Position numbers and translations under genes: made by a program
Part shown: piece by piece, positions 17,289 through 25,441 of the stretch
How positions within the stretch are numbered: the first letter of the stretch is position 1
How the letters are laid out: each line of letters begins with the position of its first letter
Assembly (NCBI RefSeq): GCF_043641075.1
Contig: NZ_JBHZRC010000003.1
Location: 62,001 to 126,000 of the forward strand
Reading direction: 5' to 3'
Origin: Bacillus_BD oryzisoli_A
Lineage (GTDB): Bacteria; Bacillota; Bacilli; Bacillales; Cytobacillaceae
Length of the DNA stretch: 64,000 bases
The notes under the pieces: generated by a model
Database searches by the model: none
Seen by the model: the letters and a program-made list of their open reading frames with translations, nothing else
What the model was told of the DNA's origin: nothing

Positions 17289-17528
17289 TTATTTTAATGA
17301 AAACGCTTTATATAAAGCAATTTTATCTATTTGTCCATACTGAACTTCTTTTCCATCAATTAGAACGACCGGAATCATTAAGCCATAGGCCTCTGTCCAC
17401 TCATCCCGCTCTTCAATATCACATTCCTCATAATCAAAACCAAATTCTTCTTTTAACTCAACGATTATTTCCTTTGCCATTTCACATAAATGGCAGCCGT
17501 TTCGTGTAAATAATGTTACTGTTGTCAT
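17289..17528 (-). CDS. Glutaredoxin-like thiol-disulfide protein
   Basis: A 79-residue single thioredoxin-fold domain with the redox motif Cys12-His-Leu-Cys15 after an initial beta strand, the conserved 'cis-proline' segment MIPVV (about 51-55), and a following DGKEV strand. This matches the glutaredoxin/DUF836 group. It lies between sigL and cggR; the cggR promoter starts only about 15 bp past its stop codon. Substrate unknown. Confidence 0.88.
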   Translation of the reverse strand: MTTVTLFTRNGCHLCEMAKEIIVELKEEFGFDYEECDIEERDEWTEAYGLMIPVVLIDGKEVQYGQIDKIALYKAFSLK

Positions 17529-17550
17529 TCCATTTCATCCTTTTCTATAT

Positions 17551-18879
17551 TCAGAATCGCTTTCTTTTCGAAGAAGAAGGAATACCTAACTGGTCACGAT
17601 ATTTTGCTATCGTTCTTCTCGATACAACGATTCCTTTCTGTTCCTCTAGCATTACAGCCAAATCCTGATCAGAAAGTGGCTTTTGCTTATCCTCCTGCTC
17701 AATAAACTGAGCTATTTCGTTTTTCACCTGTACAGAGGAGGCATCCTGATTAGATGTTGTTTTTATTGTACTGGAAAATAGAGATTTTAACTCAATGGTT
17801 CCAAAGGCAGTTTGCGCGTACTTTTCTCTAACAGCACGGCTTACAGTTGATTCATGGATATCCAGCTCCTCTGAAATCTCCTTCATCGTCATCGGCTTTA
17901 AGTGATCCTTTCCATATCTAAAATAATCCGGCTGCTTTTCAATTATTTTTAAGGCCACTTTTAATAATGTTTCTTTTCGCTGTTCAATGCTTTTCAAAAT
18001 CCAGTGGTAATCCTGCTGCTTTTCCTGTAAAAAACGTTTTACTTTTGTATCACCGCTTGAGAAAAACCTGTGAAAATATTTATCATTAAACTTGATCTTT
18101 GGCAGTGCTTCATCAAACATATGAACGGAAAAAGACTCGCCATCCCATTTAATCATAAGATCTGGAATAATATAGGTGGCATGCTCGGTATAAAAATCTG
18201 AACCAGGACGCGGATTCAAGGTTTGCACATAATCAAAGACCTGTTGAATTTGCTTCATCTCAACCTGAAGAAGCTTTGTTATCTGTCTCCACTTCCTTTC
18301 GGCAAAAAGCAGAAAATAATCAGAGAGAATCGTATAGGCCAGCTTATTGCGATCACCATTACTTTCAATTTGTAAAAGTAAACATTCTTGCAAATTTCTA
18401 GCACCGACACCTGTCGGCTCCAGCGACTGAATAACGTGCAATGCTGCTTCCACCTGTTCTAGTGTTATGGACAAAATTGAGGCTACTTCATCAAGGCTTA
18501 TATGTAAGTAACCGTTTTCATCAATGCTGTTAATTAAAAAAGGAATTGCTCTTTTAAGATTCTCGTCGTAGAAATGTACATCAAGCTGTGCAAATAAATA
18601 CTCTGATAAGGTTGTTTCTTTTTTCGCCATTTGCTCAAGCCAATTGTGTTTTTCATCACGTGAGGTCTTTTTTACTTTTTTTACTGAATGATATTGGGGG
18701 TCCATGGTTTGTAGGCTTCCAGCTTCGATCTGCAGTAGCGGGTTTTCAATTGCCTTATCCTCGAGAAACTCAATCAATTCTTGGCTGGAGTACTGTAATA
18801 ATGCAATTGCCTGGGTTAATTCCTGTGTCATAGCTAATTTCATCGATTGCTGCTGCCATAACCCTGCTTTCATACTCAT
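17551..18879 (-). CDS. rpoN: RNA polymerase sigma-54 factor (SigL/RpoN)
   Basis: Sigma-54 directs transcription from -24/-12 promoters with enhancer-binding ATPases; in bacilli it controls levanase, arginine, acetoin and branched-chain catabolism. ATG at 18879 has AGAGGTG upstream (442 residues). Region I is the glutamine/leucine-rich N-terminus (QQQSMKLAMTQELTQAIALLQYS). The core-binding region is in the middle, followed by the HTH (TMKEISEELDIHESTVSRAVREKY). The RpoN box is SRRTIAKYR near the C-terminus. Position between cggR and clpP follows B. subtilis. Confidence 0.97.
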   Translation of the reverse strand: MSMKAGLWQQQSMKLAMTQELTQAIALLQYSSQELIEFLEDKAIENPLLQIEAGSLQTMDPQYHSVKKVKKTSRDEKHNWLEQMAKKETTLSEYLFAQLDVHFYDENLKRAIPFLINSIDENGYLHISLDEVASILSITLEQVEAALHVIQSLEPTGVGARNLQECLLLQIESNGDRNKLAYTILSDYFLLFAERKWRQITKLLQVEMKQIQQVFDYVQTLNPRPGSDFYTEHATYIIPDLMIKWDGESFSVHMFDEALPKIKFNDKYFHRFFSSGDTKVKRFLQEKQQDYHWILKSIEQRKETLLKVALKIIEKQPDYFRYGKDHLKPMTMKEISEELDIHESTVSRAVREKYAQTAFGTIELKSLFSSTIKTTSNQDASSVQVKNEIAQFIEQEDKQKPLSDQDLAVMLEEQKGIVVSRRTIAKYRDQLGIPSSSKRKRF

Positions 18880-19007
18880 GAACATCACCTCTTTTTTTAT
18901 TGTACAATAAGAATCTTTATTCGTGAATGAATATTATTAATTAAAAATACTACTATAAGTATAGTTTTATGCTAGAATTTAACAATGAAATGATTAAAAA
19001 AAGAAAC

Positions 19008-19036
19008 TTGCAAAGAGAGGGGTCATGGTCTATAAT
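19008..19036 (+). promoter_or_regulatory. Sigma-A promoter of tRNA-Arg
   Basis: TTGCAA (19008-19013), a 17-base spacer, and a perfect TATAAT (19031-19036). The start point would fall near 19043, at the edge of a perfect palindrome. Confidence 0.85.
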
Positions 19037-19043
19037 TAAAAAG

Positions 19044-19057
19044 CGTTGTTAACAACG
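19044..19057. promoter_or_regulatory. Perfect 14-bp palindrome at the tRNA-Arg transcription start
   Basis: CGTTGTTAACAACG lies right after the expected start point and 10 bases before the mature tRNA. It could be an operator or a leader hairpin in the precursor; nothing in the sequence decides which. Confidence 0.5.
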
Positions 19058-19067
19058 TCTCAATTTT

Positions 19068-19139
19068 GCCCTCGTGGTGCAACGGATAGCACGTGAGATT
19101 CCGGTTCTTAAGATGTGGGTTCGATTCCTGCCGAGGGCG
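19068..19139 (+). tRNA. tRNA-Arg (anticodon CCG)
   Basis: A full cloverleaf: acceptor GCCCTCG/CGAGGGC, D arm GTGC/GCAC, anticodon stem TGAGA/TCTTA with loop TTCCGGT (anticodon CCG, reading CGG), T arm with TTCGATT, discriminator G. CCA is not encoded. It is a single-tRNA unit with its own promoter and terminator. Confidence 0.95.
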
Positions 19140-19155
19140 TAACAAAATAAATGAT

Positions 19156-19185
19156 AACTCCTATCCCTATTGGATAGGAGTTTTT
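19156..19185 (+). terminator. Terminator of tRNA-Arg
   Basis: AACTCCTATCC/GGATAGGAGTT stem with a 5-base loop followed by TTTTT. Confidence 0.93.
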
Positions 19186-19291
19186 CGTTTATAATACTTT
19201 AATTTTGGCTATGATGGAAAAGGAATATTCGAGCCAATAGGTATGCAAAAATATTGTCGAATAATTACTTGATTCATATTCAGGTCTATTA

Positions 19292-19308
19292 TTTGACCTT
19301 GTTTGACC
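19292..19308 (-). promoter_or_regulatory. CtsR operator of clpP
   Basis: TTTGACCTTGTTTGACC, the complement of the CtsR heptad direct repeat GGTCAAA-N3-GGTCAAA, with both heptads perfect. It overlaps the -35 box and spacer of the clpP promoter, which fits repression by CtsR outside heat stress. Confidence 0.92.
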
Positions 19309-19321
19309 ATCAGTGTATGAT
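19293..19321 (+). promoter_or_regulatory. Sigma-A promoter of clpP
   Basis: TTGACC (19293-19298), 17-base spacer, TATGAT (19316-19321). The 5' leader before the ATG at 19400 is about 70 bases. Confidence 0.8.
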
Positions 19322-19399
19322 TAAATTACAAACAGCTTTAGGATGTTGGTACCCTTTCTATCGCTGCGTAACCTATGGTAACGAGAAGGAGGATAAAAA

Positions 19400-20008
19400 A
19401 TGAATTTAATCCCAACAGTTATTGAACAAACAAACCGCGGGGAAAGAGCTTACGATATCTATTCCCGACTATTAAAAGACCGTATTATTATGTTAGGAAG
19501 CGCGATTGACGATAATGTAGCTAACTCCATTGTTGCTCAATTACTATTCCTAGAAGCAGAAAATCCTGAGAAAGACATATCTATTTATATTAACAGCCCA
19601 GGTGGAAGTATTACAGCTGGAATGGCGATCTATGATACAATGCAGTTTATTAAACCAGACGTACAAACGATTTGTATCGGTATGGCTGCATCAATGGGCG
19701 CCTTCTTACTTACTGCCGGAGCACCTGGAAAGCGTTATGCTCTTCCAAACGCAGAAGTGATGATTCACCAGCCACTTGGCGGTGCACAAGGTCAAGCTAC
19801 TGAAATTGAAATTGCAGCAAAACGCATTCTATTCTTGCGTGAAAAATTAAATGGCATTCTTGCTGAGCGTACTGGCCAGCCACTTGAAGTGATTTCACGA
19901 GATACTGATCGTGACAACTTCATGACTGCCGAAAGAGCGAAAGAATATGGTCTAATCGACCATATCATTACTCGCAGCAGTGCTGTTGAAAAGAAAAATG
20001 ATAAATAA
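19400..20008 (+). CDS. clpP: ATP-dependent Clp protease proteolytic subunit
   Basis: The 14-mer serine peptidase that works with ClpC, ClpE and ClpX. The 202-residue protein has the triad Ser98 (GMAASMG), His123 (MIHQP) and Asp172, the exact B. subtilis positions, and the NSPGGS oxyanion strand. AGAAGGAGG lies 7 bases before ATG. It is monocistronic, with a CtsR box over its promoter and a symmetrical terminator after it. It degrades SsrA-tagged proteins, linking it to ssrA/smpB in this window. Confidence 0.99.
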   Translation: MNLIPTVIEQTNRGERAYDIYSRLLKDRIIMLGSAIDDNVANSIVAQLLFLEAENPEKDISIYINSPGGSITAGMAIYDTMQFIKPDVQTICIGMAASMGAFLLTAGAPGKRYALPNAEVMIHQPLGGAQGQATEIEIAAKRILFLREKLNGILAERTGQPLEVISRDTDRDNFMTAERAKEYGLIDHIITRSSAVEKKNDK

Positions 20009-20033
20009 TTAAAGCAAAATCGCTTTCGTTTAA

Positions 20034-20073
20034 TAAAAAAGAAAAACTCGCATCATGCGAGTTTTTCTTTTTT
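20034..20073. terminator. Bidirectional terminator between clpP and crh
   Basis: AAAAACTCGCA/TGCGAGTTTTT with a 3-base loop, flanked by A tracts on the left and T tracts on the right, so it works for both convergent genes. Confidence 0.95.
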
Positions 20074-20092
20074 TATTCAACTGAATTCTGTA

Positions 20093-20350
20093 TTAGCCTT
20101 CCTGCTCAATATACTTAGACAGCTCTTCAATGGCTTCAGTTTCATCATTTCCGTCAGCACTTAAAAGCACCGTACTACCCGAGCTAATGGCAAGACTCAT
20201 CAACCCCATAATACTTTTTGCATTAACCTTTTTTCCGTCTTTTTCTAAAAAGACATTTGATGAAAATCGATTGGCTTCTTGAACGAACAAAGCAGCAGGA
20301 CGAGCTTGCAAACCTGTTTTCAATTTCACTTCAACCTGTTTTTCTACCAT
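20093..20350 (-). CDS. crh: Catabolite repression HPr-like protein Crh
   Basis: An 85-residue HPr paralogue that cannot take phosphate from PTS enzyme I because the catalytic histidine is replaced: position 15 is Gln (TGLQARPAA). Ser46 is kept (NAKSIMGLM), the site phosphorylated by HPr kinase, whose gene (hprK) is also in this window; P-Ser-Crh is a co-repressor with CcpA. It is the last gene of the nudix-rapZ-yvcK-whiA-crh cluster. Confidence 0.97.
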   Translation of the reverse strand: MVEKQVEVKLKTGLQARPAALFVQEANRFSSNVFLEKDGKKVNAKSIMGLMSLAISSGSTVLLSADGNDETEAIEELSKYIEQEG

Positions 20351-20519
20351 CTCACTTAATCCTCCTATACTAATCTCTTTATCTTAACGGGAATGTACCC
20401 TAATTGTAACTACCATTCATAATATACGGTGCTAATTCCATTTCCGGCTGCTTATTCGCTTCATCCTGTTGCATGAAACCGAAACATTCTTTCATTATAC
20501 AAATAATTTGTTAAAAATA

Positions 20520-21464
20520 TTATAAAACTGTTTGACCTCTTCGTAATTTTTCAGCTATTTCATCGATTTTACGAAGGCGGTGATTGATGCCTGATTTACT
20601 GATTGTACCGCCTGAGACCATTTCACCTAATTCTTTTAATGTGACGTCCTGATAGTTCACGCGAAGCTCAGCGATTTCCCTTAGTTTTTCCGGTAAGACA
20701 TCCAATCCGACGGTTCCTTGAATATACTTAATATTCTCTACCTGACGAATAGCTGCCCCAATTGTTTTATTTAAATTAGCTGTTTCACAATTTACCAATC
20801 GATTAACAGAATTTCTCATATCCCGGACAATTCGAACATCCTCGAATCGCAATAACGCATTGTTTGCACCGATAATAATCAGAAAATCTGTTATTTTTTC
20901 AGCTTCCTTTAAATAGGTGATAAATCCTTTCTTACGTTCAAGCGTCTTACTGTTTAAGTCAAATGAGTTCATGAGTTCACATAGTGAATCGTTATGCTCT
21001 TTATACAGTGACGCGATTTCAAGATGGTAAGAGGAAGTCTCAGGGTTATTAACAGAGCCGCCGGCCAAAAATGCACCACGTAAATAGGAACGCTTACAGC
21101 ATTTTTTCTTGATTAATTCCGGCGCAATACGTGTTTGGAACTCAAAGCTTTCTCCAATAATTTTTAAATCCTCTAAAATATTGCGAGCATTTTCTACCAT
21201 TCTAACAATGTATACATTATTCTTCTTTAAACGCATCTTTTTTCGAACTAATAGCTCAACACTGACAGTATAGTATTTTTTAATCAACGTATAAATTCTT
21301 CTGGCGATTGCCGCGTTTTCTGTTTGAATATCAACCGCCAGCTTCCTATTTGTAAAAGAGAGGGAGCCGTTCATTTGTATAAGTGCGGACAGTTCGGCCC
21401 TTCCACAACAGTCTTTTACCTCTAAATTTGTCAGTTCTTTTTTTGTCTCTGAAGCGAAAGACAT
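20520..21464 (-). CDS. whiA: WhiA, DNA-binding protein of sporulation/division
   Basis: A 314-residue protein with an N-terminal LAGLIDADG-like domain (degenerate, including CCGRAELSALIQMNGSL and YLRGAFLAGGSVNNPE) and a C-terminal helix-turn-helix (VTLKELGEMVSGGTISKSGINHRLRKI). In B. subtilis WhiA influences chromosome segregation, division and fatty-acid composition. The start has GGGGAGGTG upstream. It sits 36 bp after yvcK, in the conserved rapZ-yvcK-whiA-crh block. Confidence 0.97.
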   Translation of the reverse strand: MSFASETKKELTNLEVKDCCGRAELSALIQMNGSLSFTNRKLAVDIQTENAAIARRIYTLIKKYYTVSVELLVRKKMRLKKNNVYIVRMVENARNILEDLKIIGESFEFQTRIAPELIKKKCCKRSYLRGAFLAGGSVNNPETSSYHLEIASLYKEHNDSLCELMNSFDLNSKTLERKKGFITYLKEAEKITDFLIIIGANNALLRFEDVRIVRDMRNSVNRLVNCETANLNKTIGAAIRQVENIKYIQGTVGLDVLPEKLREIAELRVNYQDVTLKELGEMVSGGTISKSGINHRLRKIDEIAEKLRRGQTVL

Positions 21465-21500
21465 TGCTGCACCTCCCCTGTGACAACTCTTATCTATTTA

Positions 21501-22484
21501 TTACGAGTTATCTCTCCTATTGGTTTCATCTATTAGTAAAGAATATAAAATTTTTGCCACTTCATTTGTATCATGGCGTATCACACCATTCTCCAGACTG
21601 ACAATTTCACCGTAAATGACCTCAAGTCCTAAATCATATAGGTTACTCACATCGAAATGTACAGGCTTTGCGTCCTCTTCGATGTAGCGTTTTTGAATCT
21701 CTTCTGGAATATCCTCACTATTCACAAGAATTGTATCAATAAACGGTTCCTTTAAATGATCGTATACAGCCTTCACATGGTCACTTGCTGTGAAATCATG
21801 TGTTTCCCCGGCCTGTGTCATTAAGTTACAGATATAGACCTTTTTGGCCTTGGCAGCGCGGACCTCATCACCAATTTTTGGGACGAGGAGATTCGGCAAA
21901 ATACTTGTATAAAGGCTGCCTGGACCGATAATAATTAAGTCCGCTGCTTGGATGGCATGAATGGCCTCTGGAAGCGGTTTTATATTTTCCGGTGTTAAAA
22001 ATACACGTTTAATCCTTTTACCTGAATATGGAATTTTTGATTCTCCCGAAATCATGTGACCGTCCTCAAGCTCCGCATGTAAAACAACACTTTGATTAGC
22101 AGCTGGAAGCACCTTCCCATGTACATTCAATACTCTGCTCATTTCCTGTATCGCATACATGAAATTACCTGTAATCGAAGTCATGGCCGCAAGAATTAAA
22201 TTCCCGAGAGAATGACCTGATAATTCATTTGCAGACTTAAATCGATGCTGGAACATTTCCTCAATTAATGGCTCAACATCTGAAAGAGCGGCCAATACAT
22301 TCCGTACATCGCCAGGAGGCGGAATATTTAACTCATCCCTGAGTCTCCCTGAGCTTCCGCCATCATCGGCAACAGTAACAATCGCCGTAATATCAACAGG
22401 GTATTTCTTCAACCCCCTGAGTAATACTGGAAGCCCTGTTCCGCCACCGATGATAACGACTCTTGGCTGCCCATTTTGCGTCAT
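21501..22484 (-). CDS. yvcK: YvcK/GlmR family regulator, UDP-sugar-binding (CofD-like fold)
   Basis: 327 residues with the N-terminal GGGTGLPVLLRGLKKYP nucleotide-binding loop, the ADDGGSSGRLR motif, and PPPGDVRN. Such proteins have a CofD-like fold but are not F420 enzymes. In bacilli YvcK (GlmR) binds UDP-GlcNAc and adjusts carbon flow into the cell wall and growth on gluconeogenic substrates. It overlaps rapZ by 4 bp and precedes whiA. Confidence 0.96.
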   Translation of the reverse strand: MTQNGQPRVVIIGGGTGLPVLLRGLKKYPVDITAIVTVADDGGSSGRLRDELNIPPPGDVRNVLAALSDVEPLIEEMFQHRFKSANELSGHSLGNLILAAMTSITGNFMYAIQEMSRVLNVHGKVLPAANQSVVLHAELEDGHMISGESKIPYSGKRIKRVFLTPENIKPLPEAIHAIQAADLIIIGPGSLYTSILPNLLVPKIGDEVRAAKAKKVYICNLMTQAGETHDFTASDHVKAVYDHLKEPFIDTILVNSEDIPEEIQKRYIEEDAKPVHFDVSNLYDLGLEVIYGEIVSLENGVIRHDTNEVAKILYSLLIDETNRRDNS

Positions 22485-23374
22485 GTTAGTGGTTCCTTTC
22501 TTTTCTGAATGTCACGATGTGAGATACGAGTATGATAATCCTTTTCAAAGTGATGACCGATATATTCGGCTAGTGCAACAGAGCGGTGCTGTCCACCAGT
22601 ACAACCGATCGCAATGACCAGCTGGGCTTTTCCCTCACGCTTATAATGCGGAAGCATAAAGGCAAGCAGATCTGTCACCTTTTCAAGGAATTTATGTGTT
22701 TCATTCCATTTTAATACATAGCTGGAAACCTCACCATCTAAGCCAGTCAACGGCCGCATCCGATCAATATAATGCGGATTTGGCAAAAATCGGACATCAA
22801 ACACTAGGTCTGCATCAATTGGGATTCCATGCTTAAAGCCGAATGACATGACATTAACTGTAAAAGTTGCCTTTTTATTAGATGAGAACTCGGTCAGGAT
22901 TTTTTCCCGAAGCTCCCGCGGCTTCATCAGTGATGTATTGTAAATCAATTGGGCTCTGCCTTTTAAGTCAGCAAGGAGTGCTCTTTCATTCTGGATTCCT
23001 TCAAGCGGAAGACCTGTTCCTGCAAGTGGATGCTTTCTGCGTGTTTCCTTATATCTTCTGACAAGTGTCTCATCATCAGCCTCAAGGAACAGGATTTGAG
23101 GTGTTGCCCAAGTACCTTCAACCAAATCATCTAATGCCTTAAAAAGATCGTCAAAGAACTCTCTCGCCCGTAAATCCATCCCAAGAGCGACTTTATTCAT
23201 TTTATTCCCTGATTCTTTCATCAGTTCGAGAAATTTCGGAAGCAGAGTAGGAGGTAAATTATCAACACAGAAAAAACCTAAATCCTCAAAGCTTTGGATC
23301 GCAACTGTTTTTCCTGCCCCTGACATACCTGTTATTATCACTACTTGAGAATCATTAAGCGATCCGGTACTCAT
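22481..23374 (-). CDS. rapZ: RapZ family nucleotide-binding protein (YvcJ)
   Basis: A 297-residue P-loop protein: Walker A GMSGAGKT at 16-23, the conserved FFCVDNLPP segment, and the C-terminal CTGGQHRSVALAEYIG block. B. subtilis YvcJ hydrolyses ATP and GTP and affects competence; the Gram-negative homologue RapZ controls glmS small RNAs, but that role is not shown in bacilli. AGGAGG precedes the ATG. It overlaps yvcK by 4 bp and lies 38 bp from the upstream nudix gene. Confidence 0.96.
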   Translation of the reverse strand: MSTGSLNDSQVVIITGMSGAGKTVAIQSFEDLGFFCVDNLPPTLLPKFLELMKESGNKMNKVALGMDLRAREFFDDLFKALDDLVEGTWATPQILFLEADDETLVRRYKETRRKHPLAGTGLPLEGIQNERALLADLKGRAQLIYNTSLMKPRELREKILTEFSSNKKATFTVNVMSFGFKHGIPIDADLVFDVRFLPNPHYIDRMRPLTGLDGEVSSYVLKWNETHKFLEKVTDLLAFMLPHYKREGKAQLVIAIGCTGGQHRSVALAEYIGHHFEKDYHTRISHRDIQKRKEPLT

Positions 23375-23412
23375 GTTATTTCCTCCTCCTTGTTAAAAAA
23401 GCAATTGAATCT

Positions 23413-23871
23413 TTAGCTTGGATCCAATCGATAGCTTAGTAATTCAAAATCTGGTGTATAGGTAAATGTTCCGTAAATCATGCTGTTGCCGTGAACCATG
23501 TATTCTAGAATATGGTAGTCACCTTCTGCCATGGGCAGGTTTTTTATTTCATTGATAGGCTGCCATTGAATAATCCCTTCATCCGATTCATCCAAATTCA
23601 AACCATCGGCATCCTTAGAAAAAAACGTAAACATCATCCACTCGTTTACGATTTTTTCTCCCTCCTTCATGATAAAGGTAAAGATACCTTTTATATTTGG
23701 ATTTCGCAAATAAATCCCCGTTTCTTCTCTAAATTCACGAATACATGAATCCCTGACAGATTCTCCCGGCTCCATTTTTCCACCAGGTGCCACCCACCAA
23801 TTCCGTCGTGGCTTTTGTAGCAGTAATACCTTATCGTCCTTTAACAATACACAATTTGTCACCCGCTGCAT
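23413..23871 (-). CDS. Nudix hydrolase (YvcI-like)
   Basis: 152 residues with a full Nudix box at 30-53, from GGKMEPGE to REFREETGI, so the catalytic Glu residues are in place. The fold's first strands (NCVLLKDDKVLLLQKP) resemble 8-oxo-dGTP-type Nudix proteins. It is first in the cluster leading to rapZ-yvcK-whiA-crh, as yvcI is in B. subtilis. The substrate is unknown. Confidence 0.93.
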   Translation of the reverse strand: MQRVTNCVLLKDDKVLLLQKPRRNWWVAPGGKMEPGESVRDSCIREFREETGIYLRNPNIKGIFTFIMKEGEKIVNEWMMFTFFSKDADGLNLDESDEGIIQWQPINEIKNLPMAEGDYHILEYMVHGNSMIYGTFTYTPDFELLSYRLDPS

Positions 23872-24162
23872 TAGGGCTCACCTCTCAATCACAAAACAAC
23901 ATTATTTATTACAAATCTATTCTATAAAGTGATGTTCAATCATTATTCATTATGTACCGTCTTACTAAAAGTATAGTTACTTGTATGTAAACATAACTAT
24001 TTCCATTTATTATACTATTTTTATGTGGCCGTCACAATGGATATAGTCTCCATTCCATAACACCGATCTTATGGAACAGCACTGCAAATCTTGAGTTCAA
24101 AGGCAGGTAAAAATACGCGAAATAGCTTTATTGTTCTTCATAAAGAATGGTATCAAGAAACA
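23872..24162. other. Intergenic stretch between trxB terminator and the nudix gene
   Basis: AT-rich, no convincing gene. It contains a 7-bp inverted repeat ATAGTTA/TAACTAT (23973-24000) that could be an operator for the nudix cluster. I found no clear sigma-A promoter with both boxes. Confidence 0.4.
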
Positions 24163-24190
24163 AAAAAATAGCACATGCCTCAGCATGTGC
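24163..24190 (-). terminator. Terminator of trxB
   Basis: GCACATGC/GCATGTGC stem with a CTCA/TGAG loop, then TATTTTTTT on the minus strand. A weaker hairpin (GGAAAAGGT / ACCTTTCC plus TTTTT) at about 24308-24345 lies closer to the gene. Confidence 0.85.
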
Positions 24191-24365
24191 CTGTAAAGGA
24201 ATAACTATCTTAAAGGGGGTCAATTACTATTTTTATGATACCCTACTTATATTTCGTTCTTGTTACAAAACAATTAAATCCAAGTGAATTTTCATTGTTG
24301 AATAAAAAGGAAAGGTCTGATGTACTAGCACTTACCTTTTCCAATCATTACATAATCATCATGGA

Positions 24366-25319
24366 TTAGTTTGCTTTTACCTTCAATTCTTCAATCAGCT
24401 CTTCAATATAATGCTGAGCAGACTGTGCTGCGATACTGCCGTCACCTGTTGCAGTAACAATTTGGCGAAGTGTTTTTTCACGAACATCTCCAGCAGCGAA
24501 GATACCAGGTACTTTTGTTTCCATCTTTTCATTTGTAACAATATAGCCGTTTTCATTTGTAATGCCAAGGTTTTCAAACGGTTTGGTCAGAGGCACCATG
24601 CCGATATAAATGAAGACACCATCAGCAGGAAGTGTTTTCTCTGCTCCGTCCTTAGTTGAAACCAATGTAACGCTTCCTACTTTGCCATCTTTTTCATTGA
24701 TTGATTTTAATGTATGACTCCATTCAAAATCAATCTTTTCGTTATCAAAGGCACGCTGCTGAAGAATCGCTTGTGCGCGTAGCTCATCACGGCGGTGAAC
24801 AATCGTCACTTTGCTCGCGAATCTAGTTAGGTATACACCTTCCTCAACCGCAGAGTCTCCACCGCCGATAACAAATAGCTCTCTGTTTTTAAAGAATGCA
24901 CCGTCACATACGGCACAGTAGGAAACCCCGCGTCCGCCTAGCTCATTTTCACCAGGAACGCCAATTTTCTTATATTCAGCGCCTGTTGAAATAATGACAG
25001 CACGAGCTTTATATTGCTTTGAACCGGCTACAACCGTTTTATATTCTTTACCATCAATAATTTCTTTAATATCACCATATGCATATTCTGCACCGAACTT
25101 TTTTGCATGTTCAAACATCTTCGTAGATAAATCAGGACCAAGAATGGTTTCAAAGCCCGGATAGTTTTCCACTTCTTCTGTGTTTGCCATTTGGCCGCCT
25201 GGTACACCACGTTCAAGCATCAATGTAGACAAATTAGCACGTGAGGTATACACTGCAGCTGTCATTCCGCCCGGACCAGCCCCGGCAATAATTACATCAT
25301 AAATTTTTTCTTCCGTCAC
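24366..25319 (-). CDS. trxB: Thioredoxin reductase
   Basis: NADPH-dependent flavoenzyme that reduces thioredoxin. I start at GTG 25319 (GAGGAG 11 bases upstream), giving 317 residues and the usual N-terminus (TEEKIYDVIIAGAGPGG). An ATG 42 bp upstream would add an atypical extension. FAD motif GAGPGG is near 13, the redox pair Cys135-Ala-Val-Cys138 is in SYCAVCDGAFF, the NADPH motif is GGGDSAVEE, and the second FAD motif is GIFAAGDVR. Gene order with the TPR gene upstream follows B. subtilis. Confidence 0.97.
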   Translation of the reverse strand: MTEEKIYDVIIAGAGPGGMTAAVYTSRANLSTLMLERGVPGGQMANTEEVENYPGFETILGPDLSTKMFEHAKKFGAEYAYGDIKEIIDGKEYKTVVAGSKQYKARAVIISTGAEYKKIGVPGENELGGRGVSYCAVCDGAFFKNRELFVIGGGDSAVEEGVYLTRFASKVTIVHRRDELRAQAILQQRAFDNEKIDFEWSHTLKSINEKDGKVGSVTLVSTKDGAEKTLPADGVFIYIGMVPLTKPFENLGITNENGYIVTNEKMETKVPGIFAAGDVREKTLRQIVTATGDGSIAAQSAQHYIEELIEELKVKAN

Positions 25320-25441
25320 GACTGAATTCACTCCTCTTTCGGTAACCCTAGGGTGTGCCATGACACCCTTATCCTCATAATATGGTCAAATACCCCTGCA
25401 CCTATCCTATAAGACAACGGTTTAGATGTCCAACCATATGC

